From Mycobacterium spongiae (GTDB lineage Bacteria > Actinomycetota > Actinomycetes > Mycobacteriales > Mycobacteriaceae), in assembly GCF_018278905.1 (NCBI RefSeq), contig NZ_CP046600.1, forward strand, positions 992,001-1,056,000: a DNA stretch of 64,000 nucleotides. The letters run 5' to 3'. The position numbers and the translations under genes are program-made. A model generated the notes under the pieces. It saw only the letters and a program-made list of their open reading frames with translations, did not search any database and was not told the origin of the DNA. Shown here piece after piece: positions 18,112 to 27,841 of this stretch (position 1 is its first letter; each line of letters begins with the position of its first letter).

Positions 18112-18591
18112 ATGAACAGAAACGAGATCACCGAACAGATTGTCGTCGCCCGCCTGGCCAAGGGCCTGAGCTGGCAGGAGCTGGCTGACGCCATCGGACG
18201 GCCGGTCATGTGGACGACGTCGGCGTTGCTGGGCCAACATCCGATTCCCGCTGAACTCGGCCGGGTTCTGGTGAAGAAGCTGGGCATTGACGAGTCGGCC
18301 GTTCCCACGCTGGCGGCAGTGCCCATGCGCGGCGGGCTGCCAACCTCGGTTCCCACCGATCCCACCATCTATCGCCTCTATGAGGCCTTGCAGGTATACG
18401 GCGGCGCCATCAAGGAATTGATCCACGAGCAATTTGGTGACGGCATCATGAGCGCCATCAATTTCCACGCCGACGTGCAGAAGAAACCACATCCCTCGGG
18501 TGACCGGGTCGTGGTGACGTTCAACGGCAAGTTCCTTCCCTACCAATGGGTCTCGGCCGACGACACTCCCGACGTCGGCGTGGGTCACTGA
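18112..18591 (+). CDS. cynS: Cyanate hydratase (cyanase)
   Basis: A 159-residue protein. The N-terminal two fifths is the helix-turn-helix-like dimerisation part (SWQELADAIG...TSALLGQHPIPAE); the C-terminal part holds the catalytic core PTDPTIYRLYEALQVYG and HEQFGDGIMSAINF. Arg88, Glu91 and Ser114 correspond to the catalytic Arg96, Glu99 and Ser122 of E. coli CynS. It converts cyanate and bicarbonate to carbon dioxide and carbamate, which breaks down to ammonia. No carbonic anhydrase or cyanate transporter lies next to it. The ATG at 18112 fits the family N-terminus better than an in-frame ATG 15 bases earlier. A GC-rich palindrome (18077-18093) lies just upstream. The lipase gene starts three bases after its stop. 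Confidence 0.95.
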   Translation: MNRNEITEQIVVARLAKGLSWQELADAIGRPVMWTTSALLGQHPIPAELGRVLVKKLGIDESAVPTLAAVPMRGGLPTSVPTDPTIYRLYEALQVYGGAIKELIHEQFGDGIMSAINFHADVQKKPHPSGDRVVVTFNGKFLPYQWVSADDTPDVGVGH

Positions 18592-18594
18592 GCC

Positions 18595-19602
18595 ATGGAG
18601 GCGCCGCGCCAGCGGGCGGACCTGGTTCTTTCCGGTGGCGGCGTCAAGTTCATGGGCCTGGTAGGTGCGATCGCGGGCCTTCTCGACGCTGGGTATACGA
18701 CCTACCGGGTATCAGGCGTCTCCGCGGGGTCGGTGGTCGCCGTGATCTCGGCCGCAGCGTCGAAGGCTGACCAACTCGCGAGCGACCAGATCAGGGAGCT
18801 TGCGCTATCAGTGCCGCTGAGCAAATGGCGCGACGCCGGGCCGGTTCCGCTGCTCGGATCCGCATTGGGGCTGATGCGGGACTCGGCCATGTATCGCGGG
18901 GATGCCGCCTATGACTGGATTCGCGGCGAACTGAAGAACCTCGGCGTCACGACATTCGGTGAGTTGGCACTCGACGATGACCAGCTGCCCGTCGAGCAGC
19001 GCTATCGGGTCGCCGTCACGGTCGCTGATCTGACGAGAGCGCAGCTGGTGAGGTTGCCTTGGGACTATCGGCGGGTCTACGGAGTTGATCCGGATGAACA
19101 ACCCGTCGCCATGGCGGTTCGCGCTTCCATGGCCATACCGTTCATTTACCCCCCGGTCACGGTTACCGGTATGGATGGACTGCGGTCCACACTGGTCGAT
19201 GGTGGTGTGCTTTCGAGCTTTCCGATTGATTCTCTCGACCGCATCGACCGCATTCCGCCGCGTTGGCCCACTTTTGGGATAACGGTCATACCCAAGCTCG
19301 CTGAGGGCGTAGAACAGGCATTTCCCGCGCTGCGGCCGCTGCGGTTCCTCCAGCAGTCGGCGTTACTGGAAAGCCTCTTCACGACCATGCTCGTGGGCCA
19401 CGACCAGGCTCATCTGAGCCAGCCGTGGGTCAGTGCGCGCACGATCCCCGTCGCCTCGACCGACGTGGGCGTCCTCGATTTCGACATCGCCACATCGCGC
19501 CTGGAGGAACTCTATGACCGAGGCTACGCAGCGACCGAAGCGTTCCTGTCGAGCTGGGATTGGCCCCAATACCTGCAGCGTTTCCGGCAGTTCCCAGAGT
19601 GA
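18595..19602 (+). CDS. Patatin-like phospholipase / acyl hydrolase
   Basis: A 335-residue patatin-domain protein. The oxyanion-hole glycines are in LSGGGVKFMG (about residue 13), the nucleophile elbow GVSAGS (Ser about residue 45) is GxSxG, and the catalytic Asp lies in LVDGGVLSSFP. No signal peptide is seen, so it is probably cytosolic or peripheral to the membrane. It starts three bases after the cynS stop, which suggests co-transcription, but no functional link between cyanate detoxification and lipid hydrolysis is obvious. Substrate (phospholipid, lysolipid or neutral lipid) is not predictable from sequence. Confidence 0.9.
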   Translation: MEAPRQRADLVLSGGGVKFMGLVGAIAGLLDAGYTTYRVSGVSAGSVVAVISAAASKADQLASDQIRELALSVPLSKWRDAGPVPLLGSALGLMRDSAMYRGDAAYDWIRGELKNLGVTTFGELALDDDQLPVEQRYRVAVTVADLTRAQLVRLPWDYRRVYGVDPDEQPVAMAVRASMAIPFIYPPVTVTGMDGLRSTLVDGGVLSSFPIDSLDRIDRIPPRWPTFGITVIPKLAEGVEQAFPALRPLRFLQQSALLESLFTTMLVGHDQAHLSQPWVSARTIPVASTDVGVLDFDIATSRLEELYDRGYAATEAFLSSWDWPQYLQRFRQFPE

Positions 19603-19751
19603 TCACAGCACCACGATGCTGCCGATCGCTGCGCCCCTTCGCTGCCCTAGCGGTCTGCGGCCGCCCTGCGGCCGCGAAGGTGAAGTGACGGCTCGCGGCC
19701 TGCCTGTCACACTTCGACCTGGAGGAGGCGACGGGGGACATGGAGGAGGCG

Positions 19752-19797
19752 ACGGTGGGGTGTTGCGGTTGCGCCAGCTACCGCAACACCCCACCGT
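19752..19797. terminator. Perfect 18-bp stem-loop between convergent genes
   Basis: An exact inverted repeat: arm acggtggggtgttgcggt (19752-19769), 10-base loop, complementary arm 19780-19797. It lies between the convergent patatin gene (ends 19602) and echA3 (ends 19810), so it can act as a bidirectional terminator; there is no strong T-run, as is usual in mycobacteria. A 14-base GGAGGAGGCGACGG sequence occurs just before it, at about 19721 and again at 19742. Confidence 0.7.
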
Positions 19798-19809
19798 CCA
19801 CGTCGAGAC

Positions 19810-20505
19810 CTACAATCCGAATTCGGCTTCTATCCCGTCGATCCCGGCCCGGATGGCCTTGAGGGCTTCGGCACGGGCTCGCAGCTTGGTTGCGGCATGG
19901 GAGCGCTGGTCGAGCTCGGCGAATTCCTGTGCGGCTTCCTCTGCGCGGCTGACCACCACCTCGGGCAGTGCTATCTCGTCGATGAATCCAGCTGCGAGGG
20001 CGGTTTCGCCAAAGAACGTCTTGGCCAGCCCGGCACTTTGCTGGTATGCGGATGGTGTCAGCCTTAGCTTGATGATCTCGAGCGCCGCATACGGCACAAC
20101 CATGCCGATCGCAACTTCATTGGCCCGAACGTTGTAGGCGTGCGCGGCCACCCGATGGTCGCCGGAAGACAACAGGAATGCCCCCATGGCGATGGCGTGG
20201 CCGGTGCAAGCCATGACGACGGGCTTGGGGTAGGACAACAGGCGATAGGAGAGCTCGAATCCGCCTCTGAGCATGTCGATCGCCGGCTGAACCTCGCCGG
20301 AGGTAAGGATCTTCAGGTCGAAGCCGCCACTGAACACCCGTTCATTTCCGGTGATCACCAGCGCCCCGACGTCATCCCGGTCGGCGTTGTCGATGGCTTC
20401 GTTGAGGGCCTGCTGCATGGTCGGGCCCAACGCGTTGACCTTGCCGTCGTCCATCCTGATGACCGCGATGGAATCCTTGCGGCTGTAGATGACCGGACCG
20501 CTCAT
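19810..20505 (-). CDS. echA3: Enoyl-CoA hydratase/isomerase family protein EchA3
   Basis: A 231-residue crotonase-family protein, the same length as H37Rv Rv0632c (EchA3). The fold is recognisable from GNERVFSGGFDLKIL (CoA/oxyanion loop) and ACTGHAIAMGAFLLSSGDHRVA (second oxyanion loop). The usual catalytic glutamates of enoyl-CoA hydratases are not obvious at the GxAxGGG region (here GHAIAMGAFL), so strict hydratase activity is uncertain. It would act on acyl-CoA substrates in fatty-acid degradation or modification. In H37Rv echA3 directly follows recC; here the P450/cyanase insert separates them. Confidence 0.9.
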   Translation of the reverse strand: MSGPVIYSRKDSIAVIRMDDGKVNALGPTMQQALNEAIDNADRDDVGALVITGNERVFSGGFDLKILTSGEVQPAIDMLRGGFELSYRLLSYPKPVVMACTGHAIAMGAFLLSSGDHRVAAHAYNVRANEVAIGMVVPYAALEIIKLRLTPSAYQQSAGLAKTFFGETALAAGFIDEIALPEVVVSRAEEAAQEFAELDQRSHAATKLRARAEALKAIRAGIDGIEAEFGL

Positions 20506-20614
20506 GGTTACTCCTTCGATACGGGCAGTCAGTCGATTGAATCAGATCTGCGTGATGGGTCTCAGCGAGCCCAGAGTTTTTCCGGTGCGCTCCCGGCGAC
20601 GCCGACCGACTCCC

Positions 20615-21328
20615 TCAACCGCCCATCAGCATTCGCCACTGACTGAGATCTGTGGCGCGATACACATAGTTGGAACGCTTGACCTCCGACAGCGGGGCGC
20701 TTGGCTCGGCTGAATACCAATGTCCGGGGAAGAGGGTGGGGTCACCCGGAAGCTTGGCCAGCTGCTGCAGGCTGCGATAAATCTCGTCGGAGTCTCCGCC
20801 GGGAAAGTCGGTGCGTCCGCAGCCTTCGAGGAACAACGTGTCACCAGCGATCAGCCGGCCGTCGAGCAGAAAACACTGGCTGCCGGGCGTATGCCCCGGG
20901 GTGTGCAGCAGCTCGATGTCGATGTCGCCGACGCTGACCTTGTCACCGTGCTCATGGGTCGTCAGGTCGCCGATGGGTATCTCGGTAACCCGCGAAACCC
21001 ACAGCGCTTCATGGGTGTTCACGTGCACCGGTACGGATCCCCGCTCCAGTAACTCGGCAAGTCCCTTGAGTTGAAAACCCATCATCGAACCGCCGACATG
21101 GTCGGGGTGGTGGTGGGTCACCAGCACCCCCGACAGGCGCATGTCGTCTGCCTCGAGCGCGTCGACCAGATCCCCGGCCGCGTACGCCGGGTCGACGACC
21201 ATGCAGTCCCCGGTTTGGCGGTCGCCGATCAGGTACGCAAAATTGCGCATCTGTGTCGCGAACATATCGCCGGGGGCGAAATCACGACCAGAAAGCAGTT
21301 GACGGAAGTACAGCCGATCCTTTGACAC
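20615..21328 (-). CDS. Metallo-beta-lactamase fold hydrolase, glyoxalase II-like
   Basis: A 237-residue protein, the same length as Rv0634c. The zinc-binding motif THHHPDHVGG is complete, with further ligands in HTPGHTPGS (His) and IAGDTLF (Asp). Such proteins hydrolyse thioesters such as S-lactoylglutathione; mycobacteria lack glutathione, so a mycothiol or other thiol ester is the more likely substrate, by inference. It is transcribed on its own in the minus direction. Confidence 0.88.
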   Translation of the reverse strand: MSKDRLYFRQLLSGRDFAPGDMFATQMRNFAYLIGDRQTGDCMVVDPAYAAGDLVDALEADDMRLSGVLVTHHHPDHVGGSMMGFQLKGLAELLERGSVPVHVNTHEALWVSRVTEIPIGDLTTHEHGDKVSVGDIDIELLHTPGHTPGSQCFLLDGRLIAGDTLFLEGCGRTDFPGGDSDEIYRSLQQLAKLPGDPTLFPGHWYSAEPSAPLSEVKRSNYVYRATDLSQWRMLMGG

Positions 21329-21463
21329 GTCACCAGACTAGGTCTCGTCCAGCACGCGCCCAAGACCGCCAAGCGGGACGTCTTCATGTCGGGTACGGCA
21401 GGGATCGACCGACATGCCCAATTCCTTGATCACTGGCTTGAACGCGGTGGGTATTGTTGGGCC

Positions 21464-21670
21464 ATGCTGACCAAGGTCGAGATCGAGGTTGACGACGGCC
21501 TGATCCAAGAGGCGATACGTCGTTACCGTTTGGCAGGTGCGCGCGAGGCCGTCAATCTCGCGCTACGGACCCTCCTCGGTGAATCGAGCGAGGAGTCGCA
21601 CGATGAGGAGTACGACGAGTTCAGCGATCCCAGCGCCTGGGTTCCGCGGCATGGCAGCGACACCGGGTGA
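21464..21670 (+). CDS. VapB-like antitoxin, apparently orphan
   Basis: A 68-residue protein beginning MLTKVEIEVDDGLIQEAIRR, the beta-strand plus helix pattern of VapB antitoxins (TKxxIEIDDxLxxEAxRxxG...REAVxLALRxL). The acidic C-terminus (ESSEESHDEEYDEFSD) would be the toxin-binding arm. No PIN-domain VapC follows: the next features are tRNA genes. It corresponds to the small gene Rv0634A of H37Rv by position. An in-frame ATG further upstream (21386) is rejected because the family N-terminus is at 21464. Confidence 0.75.
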   Translation: MLTKVEIEVDDGLIQEAIRRYRLAGAREAVNLALRTLLGESSEESHDEEYDEFSDPSAWVPRHGSDTG

Positions 21671-21804
21671 ACCCGGCACGCGCCCTCTGACACCGCGTAG
21701 CCTTCGCTGCCCACGCCGGATCGTGACTCGTGGTTTGGTGACGTTGCGCGACAGGCTGTACCCTCTTTTAGGCCCGCGGCCCGACTGGTCGCTACGGGTC
21801 AGCG

Positions 21805-21877
21805 GCCCCCTTAGCTCAGTCGGCAGAGCGTTTCCATGGTAAGGAAAAGGTCAACGGTTCGATTCCGTTAGGGGGCT
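21805..21877 (+). tRNA. thrT: tRNA-Thr (GGT)
   Basis: Acceptor arms GCCCCCT (21805-21811) and AGGGGGC (21870-21876) pair fully, with discriminator T. The D-arm begins TAGCTCAG, the anticodon loop contains CATGGTAA (anticodon GGT), and the T-loop is GGTTCGATTCC. Confidence 0.95.
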
Positions 21878-21928
21878 CGGCAGACGCCGCAGGCGGGCGG
21901 CCCCGACCGTAAGGTGGGGTGGCCCAGA

Positions 21929-22002
<74 letters not shown>

Positions 22003-22058
22003 CAACTCAACCACGAGACGTTCTACGGAGTTGGGAAAGAGAAGAAAGAGAAAAGGAC

Positions 22059-22226
22059 ATGGCTTCCAGTACCGACGTGCGGCCGAAGATCACATTGGCA
22101 TGTGAGGTGTGTAAGCATCGCAACTACATCACCAAGAAGAACCGCCGCAACGACCCGGACCGGCTCGAGGTAAAGAAGTTCTGCCCGAATTGCGGCAAGC
22201 ACGAGGCGCACCGCGAGACGCGGTAG
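22059..22226 (+). CDS. rpmG: 50S ribosomal protein L33
   Basis: A 55-residue basic protein with the L33 layout [20 protein letters not shown]...[17 protein letters not shown]. The CxxC pairs (CEVC, CPNC) are kept, so this is the zinc-binding form. An AAAAGG ribosome-binding site precedes the ATG. It lies between tRNA-Met and hadA, as rpmG2 does in H37Rv. Confidence 0.95.
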   Translation: MASSTDVRPKITLACEVCKHRNYITKKNRRNDPDRLEVKKFCPNCGKHEAHRETR

Positions 22227-22275
22227 GGCAGCCCCGCAGCTAGTTATTCGGACCGAATAGGTAGGTTGTATAGCC

Positions 22276-22755
22276 GTGGCGCTGACCGAAGACATCGTCG
22301 GAATGCATTATCGGTACCCCGACTATTACGAGGTTGAGCGGGAGAAAATCCGCGAGTACGCCGTCGCCGTGCAAAACGACGACGCCTCGTTCTTCGAGGA
22401 GAGTGCGTCCACCGAACTTGGATATGGGGGCCTTTTGGCCCCGCTGACGTTCATCTGCGTATTCGGCTACAAGGCTCAGTCGGCGTTCTTCAAACAGGCG
22501 AACATCGCGACCTCTGAGGCGCAGATCGTCCAGGTTGACCAAGTTCTGAAGTTCATGAAGCCGATCGTGGCGGGCGACAAGCTCTATTGCGATGTGTATG
22601 TGGATTCGATGCGTCTAGCGCACGGCACTCAGATCATCGTGACCAAGAACGTAATCACCAACGAAGCTGGTGAGATTGTGCAGGAGACCTACACGACCCT
22701 GGCGGGCCGTGCCGGCGAGGATGGGGAAGAGGGATTTTCTGATGGCGCTGCGTGA
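22276..22755 (+). CDS. hadA: (3R)-hydroxyacyl-ACP dehydratase subunit HadA
   Basis: A 159-residue single hot-dog-fold protein starting at GTG (22276), nearly the length of Rv0635. HadA is the non-catalytic, substrate-binding partner: it has no D...H pair and forms the HadAB heterodimer of FAS-II, which dehydrates beta-hydroxyacyl-AcpM during meromycolate elongation. The segment LAPLTFICVFGYKAQ lines the acyl channel in the known structure. The gene overlaps hadB by 14 bases. HadA is a known target-site partner for thiacetazone/isoxyl resistance. Confidence 0.95.
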   Translation: MALTEDIVGMHYRYPDYYEVEREKIREYAVAVQNDDASFFEESASTELGYGGLLAPLTFICVFGYKAQSAFFKQANIATSEAQIVQVDQVLKFMKPIVAGDKLYCDVYVDSMRLAHGTQIIVTKNVITNEAGEIVQETYTTLAGRAGEDGEEGFSDGAA

Positions 22756-23170
22756 GTTCGGTTCGGTCCAGGTTGGAGACCAGCTTCCGGAGAAGACCTA
22801 CCCGCTGACCCGCGCCGATCTGGTGAACTACGCCGGGGTGTCGGGTGACCTGAACCCGATCCACTGGGACGACGAGATCGCCAAGGTCGTGGGGTTGGAC
22901 ACCGCGATCGCCCACGGCATGCTGACGATGGGCCTCGGCGGCGGCTACGTCACATCGTGGGTCGGCGATCCGGGCGCGGTCACCGAATACAACGTGCGGT
23001 TCACCTCGATCGTGCCGGTGCCCAACGACGGTAAGGGCGCCGAGATCGTGTTCACCGGCCGGGTGAAGTCGATTGATCCGGATAGCAAGTCGGTGACCAT
23101 CGCACTGACAGCCACCACTGACGGCAAGAAGATCTTCGGTCGGGCCATCGCTTCGGCGAAATTGGCGTAG
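22742..23170 (+). CDS. hadB: (3R)-hydroxyacyl-ACP dehydratase catalytic subunit HadB
   Basis: A 142-residue MaoC-like hot-dog protein, identical in length to Rv0636. The hydratase-2 motif GVSGDLNPIHWDD gives catalytic Asp36 and His41, and AIAHGMLTMGLGGGY follows. The ATG at 22742 lies inside the hadA 3' end; a longer in-frame start (22670) is ignored because the family begins MALREF. It pairs with HadA for the earlier elongation steps and with HadC for later ones. Confidence 0.96.
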   Translation: MALREFGSVQVGDQLPEKTYPLTRADLVNYAGVSGDLNPIHWDDEIAKVVGLDTAIAHGMLTMGLGGGYVTSWVGDPGAVTEYNVRFTSIVPVPNDGKGAEIVFTGRVKSIDPDSKSVTIALTATTDGKKIFGRAIASAKLA

Positions 23171-23183
23171 GCGGGCGCAGTTT

Positions 23184-23684
23184 ATGGCTCTCAAGACCGA
23201 CATTCGCGGGATGAGTTGGAAGTACCCGGACAGTTTCGTCGTGGGTCGCGAGCAGGTTCGGGGATTTGCACGATCCATCCAGTGTGAGGACGCGGCCTGT
23301 TACGACGAGGATGCCGCTGCCCAACTTGGCTACCCGGCCATCGTGGCGCCGATGACCTTCGTGACCATTCTTGCGAAACTCGTCCAATCGGATTTCTTCC
23401 GCAATGTCGACATCGGTATGGAGACGATGCAGATCGTCCAGGTCGACCAGAGGTTCGTGTTCCACAAACCGATATTGGCCGGGGACAGGTTGTGGGCTCG
23501 GATGGACATCCACTCGGTGGACGAGCGTTTTGGTGCCGACATCGTGGTCACCAAGAACATCTGCACCAACGACGACGGTGAGCTGGTCATCGAGGCCTTC
23601 ACCACCCTGATGGGCCAGCAGGGTGATGGTTCGGCCAAGCTCAAATGGGACAAGGAAACCGGACAGGTCATCAGAACCGCGTGA
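23184..23684 (+). CDS. hadC: (3R)-hydroxyacyl-ACP dehydratase subunit HadC
   Basis: A 166-residue protein, the length of Rv0637, clearly paralogous to HadA (GMSWKYPDSFVVGREQVRGFARS; IVAPMTFVTILAKLVQ; VDQRFVFHKPILAGDRLW). Like HadA it lacks the catalytic pair and supplies substrate binding for the HadBC dimer, which acts on longer chains destined for oxygenated mycolates. It starts 13 bases after hadB, completing the hadABC operon. The roughly 230 bases between its stop and tRNA-Trp hold no gene I can support. Confidence 0.95.
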   Translation: MALKTDIRGMSWKYPDSFVVGREQVRGFARSIQCEDAACYDEDAAAQLGYPAIVAPMTFVTILAKLVQSDFFRNVDIGMETMQIVQVDQRFVFHKPILAGDRLWARMDIHSVDERFGADIVVTKNICTNDDGELVIEAFTTLMGQQGDGSAKLKWDKETGQVIRTA

Positions 23685-23916
23685 TTGGTGTCTGACTCCT
23701 ACCGCCATGTACACTCGGACCTCGGGGTTTTCCCTAGATAAGCGCGCTTTCCGTAAGTGGAACGAGCGGAGTGAGCGACGGGTGAGACAAACCATCCGCC
23801 TCATGTCTCAGTTCGCGATCGGCCGAACGGAGGGCGCGCGCGTCATGTAAGCCCCGGCACAACGAGGTTGGCTCTGGCTTGGCTTGGTCTGGTCTGGTCC
23901 TGCCTGCCAGCCGCGA

Positions 23917-23989
<73 letters not shown>

Positions 23990-24142
23990 CTGCAGGCCAC
24001 CTCCGGCGACAACTCGGGTCGGGACGGCCGAAGCAAGAACGGACCATCGGTGACCATGGGTATCGTGCCATGGTGGACACTGGGAGGTGCCCGACGAGAT
24101 CGGAACGGCTCGCGGGATAGCTAGCAAGCGAAGGAGCACGCG

Positions 24143-24643
24143 GTGAGCGACGAGGGCGACGCTGCCGACGAAGCGGTAGCCGACGGCGCCGACAGCGAGG
24201 ACAACCGCGACAGTGGTGGGCGGACGGCTCTGGTGACAAAGCCGGCGGCACGACCGCACCGACCCACAGGCAAGCGGTCGCGACAGCGCGTGGCCGATGC
24301 CGACGAGGACGTGGACGACAGCGAGTCGGCCGAGGCTTCCGACGACACCGACGCCGCCAAGGAGGACTCGGGCAAGAAGGCCACGTCGAAGGATTCCAAG
24401 AAGGATTCCCGAGCCAAGACGGCCAAGAAGGGCAAACCGGGGGCGAGGCCAGCCAACCCGATCGCATTCGTCTACAACTACCTGAAGCAGGTCGTAGGCG
24501 AGATGCGGAAGGTGATCTGGCCGAACCGCAAACAGATGGTCACCTACACCTCGGTGGTGTTGGCGTTTCTGGCCTTCATGGTGGCGCTGGTCAGCCTGGC
24601 CGATTTCGGCTTGACCAAGCTGGTCCTGTTGGTGTTCGGCTGA
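24143..24643 (+). CDS. secE: Preprotein translocase subunit SecE
   Basis: A 166-residue protein starting at GTG (24143). The first 110 residues are a long charged, Asp/Lys/Ser-rich extension usual for actinobacterial SecE. The conserved SecE core [20 protein letters not shown] precedes a single C-terminal membrane segment ([20 protein letters not shown]). It clamps the SecY channel for protein export. It is followed 31 bases later by nusG, the universal secE-nusG-rplK-rplA order. Confidence 0.95.
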   Translation: MSDEGDAADEAVADGADSEDNRDSGGRTALVTKPAARPHRPTGKRSRQRVADADEDVDDSESAEASDDTDAAKEDSGKKATSKDSKKDSRAKTAKKGKPGARPANPIAFVYNYLKQVVGEMRKVIWPNRKQMVTYTSVVLAFLAFMVALVSLADFGLTKLVLLVFG

Positions 24644-24659
24644 GGTTCGACAGGGATAG

Positions 24660-25412
<753 letters not shown>

Positions 25413-25491
25413 CTCACGCCCGCGTGCGGGCGGCCGCATGCATAAGACAGGCATAGACCAGGCATAAATCAGGAAGGAATATCGACACGTC

Positions 25492-25920
25492 ATGGCCCCG
25501 AAGAAGAAGGTCGCCGGGCTGATCAAGCTGCAGATCGCGGCGGGGCAGGCTAACCCTGCACCGCCGGTGGGCCCTGCGCTCGGCCAGCACGGCGTCAACA
25601 TCATGGAGTTCTGCAAGGCGTACAACGCCGCAACCGAGAATCAGCGCGGCAACGTTGTCCCGGTGGAGATCACGGTCTATGAGGACCGCAGCTTCACATT
25701 CGTGCTCAAGACGCCGCCCGCTGCCAAGTTGCTACTCAAGGCCGCTGGCGTGGCCAAAGGCTCATCGGAGCCGCACAAGACCAAGGTCGCCAAGGTGACG
25801 TGGGACCAAGTTCGTGAGATCGCCGAGACCAAGAAGGCGGACCTCAACGCCAATGACATCGACGCGGCCGCCAAGATCGTCGCCGGTACCGCGCGATCAA
25901 TGGGGATCACCGTCGAATAG
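25492..25920 (+). CDS. rplK: 50S ribosomal protein L11
   Basis: A 142-residue protein equal in length to H37Rv L11. The N-terminal domain has the Pro-rich helix [28 protein letters not shown]; the C-terminal rRNA-binding domain ends [19 protein letters not shown]. It forms part of the GTPase-associated centre. An AGGAAGG-type ribosome-binding site lies upstream. The next gene in the operon is rplA. Confidence 0.97.
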   Translation: MAPKKKVAGLIKLQIAAGQANPAPPVGPALGQHGVNIMEFCKAYNAATENQRGNVVPVEITVYEDRSFTFVLKTPPAAKLLLKAAGVAKGSSEPHKTKVAKVTWDQVREIAETKKADLNANDIDAAAKIVAGTARSMGITVE

Positions 25921-26060
25921 TAAAATCACCCGTCTAAACCCGTTGGACGACGATGCGGGCCGTCCGCGGCCCGAGGAGGAGTCCGACAAATCAAGAAAAC
26001 GTGGGAGGGCCAGCTTCGGCCCGCCATCCGACCACGACCCAACATCAGATTGGATATCCA

Positions 26061-26771
26061 ATGAGCAAAACCAGCAAGGCATATCGCGCTGCGGCCGAGA
26101 AGATCGACCGCAACAACCTCTATACGCCGCTGCAGGCCGCCGAGCTTGCCAAAGAAACGTCGTCGACCAAGCAGGACGCGACCGTCGAGGTGGCCATCCG
26201 GCTTGGGGTCGACCCGCGCAAGGCAGACCAGATGGTCCGCGGCACGGTCAACCTGCCACACGGCACCGGAAAAACTGCGCGAGTTGCGGTGTTCGCCGTG
26301 GGTGAAAAGGCGGATGCGGCCGTCGCCGCTGGGGCGGATGTCGTGGGCAGCGACGACCTGATCGAGCGGATTCAGGGCGGCTGGCTCGAATTCGACGCCG
26401 CGATCGCGACACCCGACCAAATGGCGAAAGTCGGTCGTATCGCTCGAGTCCTGGGTCCGCGCGGGTTGATGCCCAACCCCAAAACCGGCACCGTGACGCC
26501 AGACGTCACCAAAGCCGTTGCCGACATCAAAGGCGGCAAGATCAACTTCCGGGTAGACAAGCAGGCCAACCTGCACTTTGTCATTGGCAAAGCCTCGTTC
26601 GACTCCACACTGCTGGCAGAGAACTACGGAGCCGCCCTCGACGAGGTGCTGCGTCTCAAGCCGTCGTCGTCGAAGGGCCGCTACCTGAAGAAGATCACCG
26701 TATCGACGACCACGGGCCCGGGGATTCCCGTTGACCCGTCGATCACCCGGAACTTCGCCGCCGAGGCCTAG
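26061..26771 (+). CDS. rplA: 50S ribosomal protein L1
   Basis: A 236-residue protein starting [17 protein letters not shown]1 signatures are present: the domain II motif [15 protein letters not shown] and the C-terminal [21 protein letters not shown]. It binds 23S rRNA at the L1 stalk and in other bacteria represses its own operon. The 140 bases between rplK and this ATG contain an open in-frame stretch, but the family start is the ATG at 26061. It is convergent with mmaA4 (42-base gap). Confidence 0.96.
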   Translation: MSKTSKAYRAAAEKIDRNNLYTPLQAAELAKETSSTKQDATVEVAIRLGVDPRKADQMVRGTVNLPHGTGKTARVAVFAVGEKADAAVAAGADVVGSDDLIERIQGGWLEFDAAIATPDQMAKVGRIARVLGPRGLMPNPKTGTVTPDVTKAVADIKGGKINFRVDKQANLHFVIGKASFDSTLLAENYGAALDEVLRLKPSSSKGRYLKKITVSTTTGPGIPVDPSITRNFAAEA

Positions 26772-26813
26772 TCCCGACGGCGGGCGGGCCGAGGCTCTGG
26801 CCCAGGTGACGGC

Positions 26814-27710
26814 CTAGGTAACGGCGCCGGGCTTGAGGTAGGTCACCAAGCTGCAATCGAGCATTTCGTCAGTGAAGTAATGCTCGCAGCCGCGCAGATA
26901 CTTCATGTATCGGTCGTAGACCTCTTCAGAGGTGGTCTCGATGGCTTTGTCCCTGTTGGACTCCAACGTGTCCCCCCAGATCCGCAGCGTCTTGATGTAA
27001 TGCGGGCGAAGTGAAAGTGGTTCAGGGACAACGAAACCGGCCTTCTCGCCATGTTCGACCATCATTGCGGTGGAGGGTAGGCGACCGCCGGGGAAGATCT
27101 CGGTGATGATGAATTTGATGAAGCGAGCGGTCTCGAAACTCAGCTTCTTACCGCGGGCGGCCATGTCGAAGGGGTGGTAGCTCACGCTGCTTTGAACGGT
27201 CATCCTGCCGTCCTCGGGCATGATGGTGAAGCACCGCTTGAAGAAGTCGTCATAGTTCTCGTGCCCGAAGTGCTCGAAGGCCTCGATCGACACGATCCGG
27301 TCGACGGGTTGGGTGAAATCTTCCCAGCCTTGCAACAGCACTCGGCGGGAGCGGTTGGTGTCGACCGAAGCCAGCACCTGCTCACAGCGAGCGTGTTGGT
27401 TCTTGGACAGGGTCAGGCCGATGACGTTGACATCGAACCGCTCGACGGCACGCTTCATGGTGGTGCCCCAACCGCACCCGATGTCGAGCAGGGTCATACC
27501 GGGCCGGAGATCCAACTTGTCCAAGTTCAGGTCGATCTTGGCGTACTGAGCATCTTGGAGCGTGAGCTCTGGTGGATCGAAGTAGGCGCAGCTGTAGGTC
27601 CTGGTCGGGTCCTGGAACAAGGCGAAGAAGTCGTCGGAGACGTCGTAGTGCGCCTGGATGTCCTCGGAGCGCGTCCGCGTCTTGGTCGGACCTACTGGGT
27701 TGTCAGCCAT
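26814..27710 (-). CDS. mmaA4: Mycolic acid methyltransferase MmaA4 (Hma)
   Basis: A 298-residue S-adenosylmethionine-dependent methyltransferase of the cyclopropane-synthase family. The SAM motif I is [17 protein letters not shown], followed by [16 protein letters not shown] and the bicarbonate/catalytic region [17 protein letters not shown]. The N-terminus [22 protein letters not shown] and C-terminus [10 protein letters not shown] identify it as MmaA4. It adds a methyl with water to a double bond, giving the hydroxymycolate precursor of keto- and methoxymycolates. It is the last gene of the mmaA1-mmaA3-mmaA4 array. Confidence 0.94.
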   Translation of the reverse strand: MADNPVGPTKTRTRSEDIQAHYDVSDDFFALFQDPTRTYSCAYFDPPELTLQDAQYAKIDLNLDKLDLRPGMTLLDIGCGWGTTMKRAVERFDVNVIGLTLSKNQHARCEQVLASVDTNRSRRVLLQGWEDFTQPVDRIVSIEAFEHFGHENYDDFFKRCFTIMPEDGRMTVQSSVSYHPFDMAARGKKLSFETARFIKFIITEIFPGGRLPSTAMMVEHGEKAGFVVPEPLSLRPHYIKTLRIWGDTLESNRDKAIETTSEEVYDRYMKYLRGCEHYFTDEMLDCSLVTYLKPGAVT

Positions 27711-27841
27711 TCTCGTTGCGTTCTCCTGGATGGTGTTTCTTGCTCAGCTGCACACGAAGCGCACGTGTTCTCGCGGTGTCCTCAGGGTGTCACAAGCCGG
27801 TGTCAGGCTGTGCCCGGGTAGCCCTTCTGCGGCACGGAAGT

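Noticed and set aside
24001..24142. Possible small gene between tRNA-Trp and secE
   Set aside because: Short, no family match, and the area is expected to hold the secE-nusG promoter.
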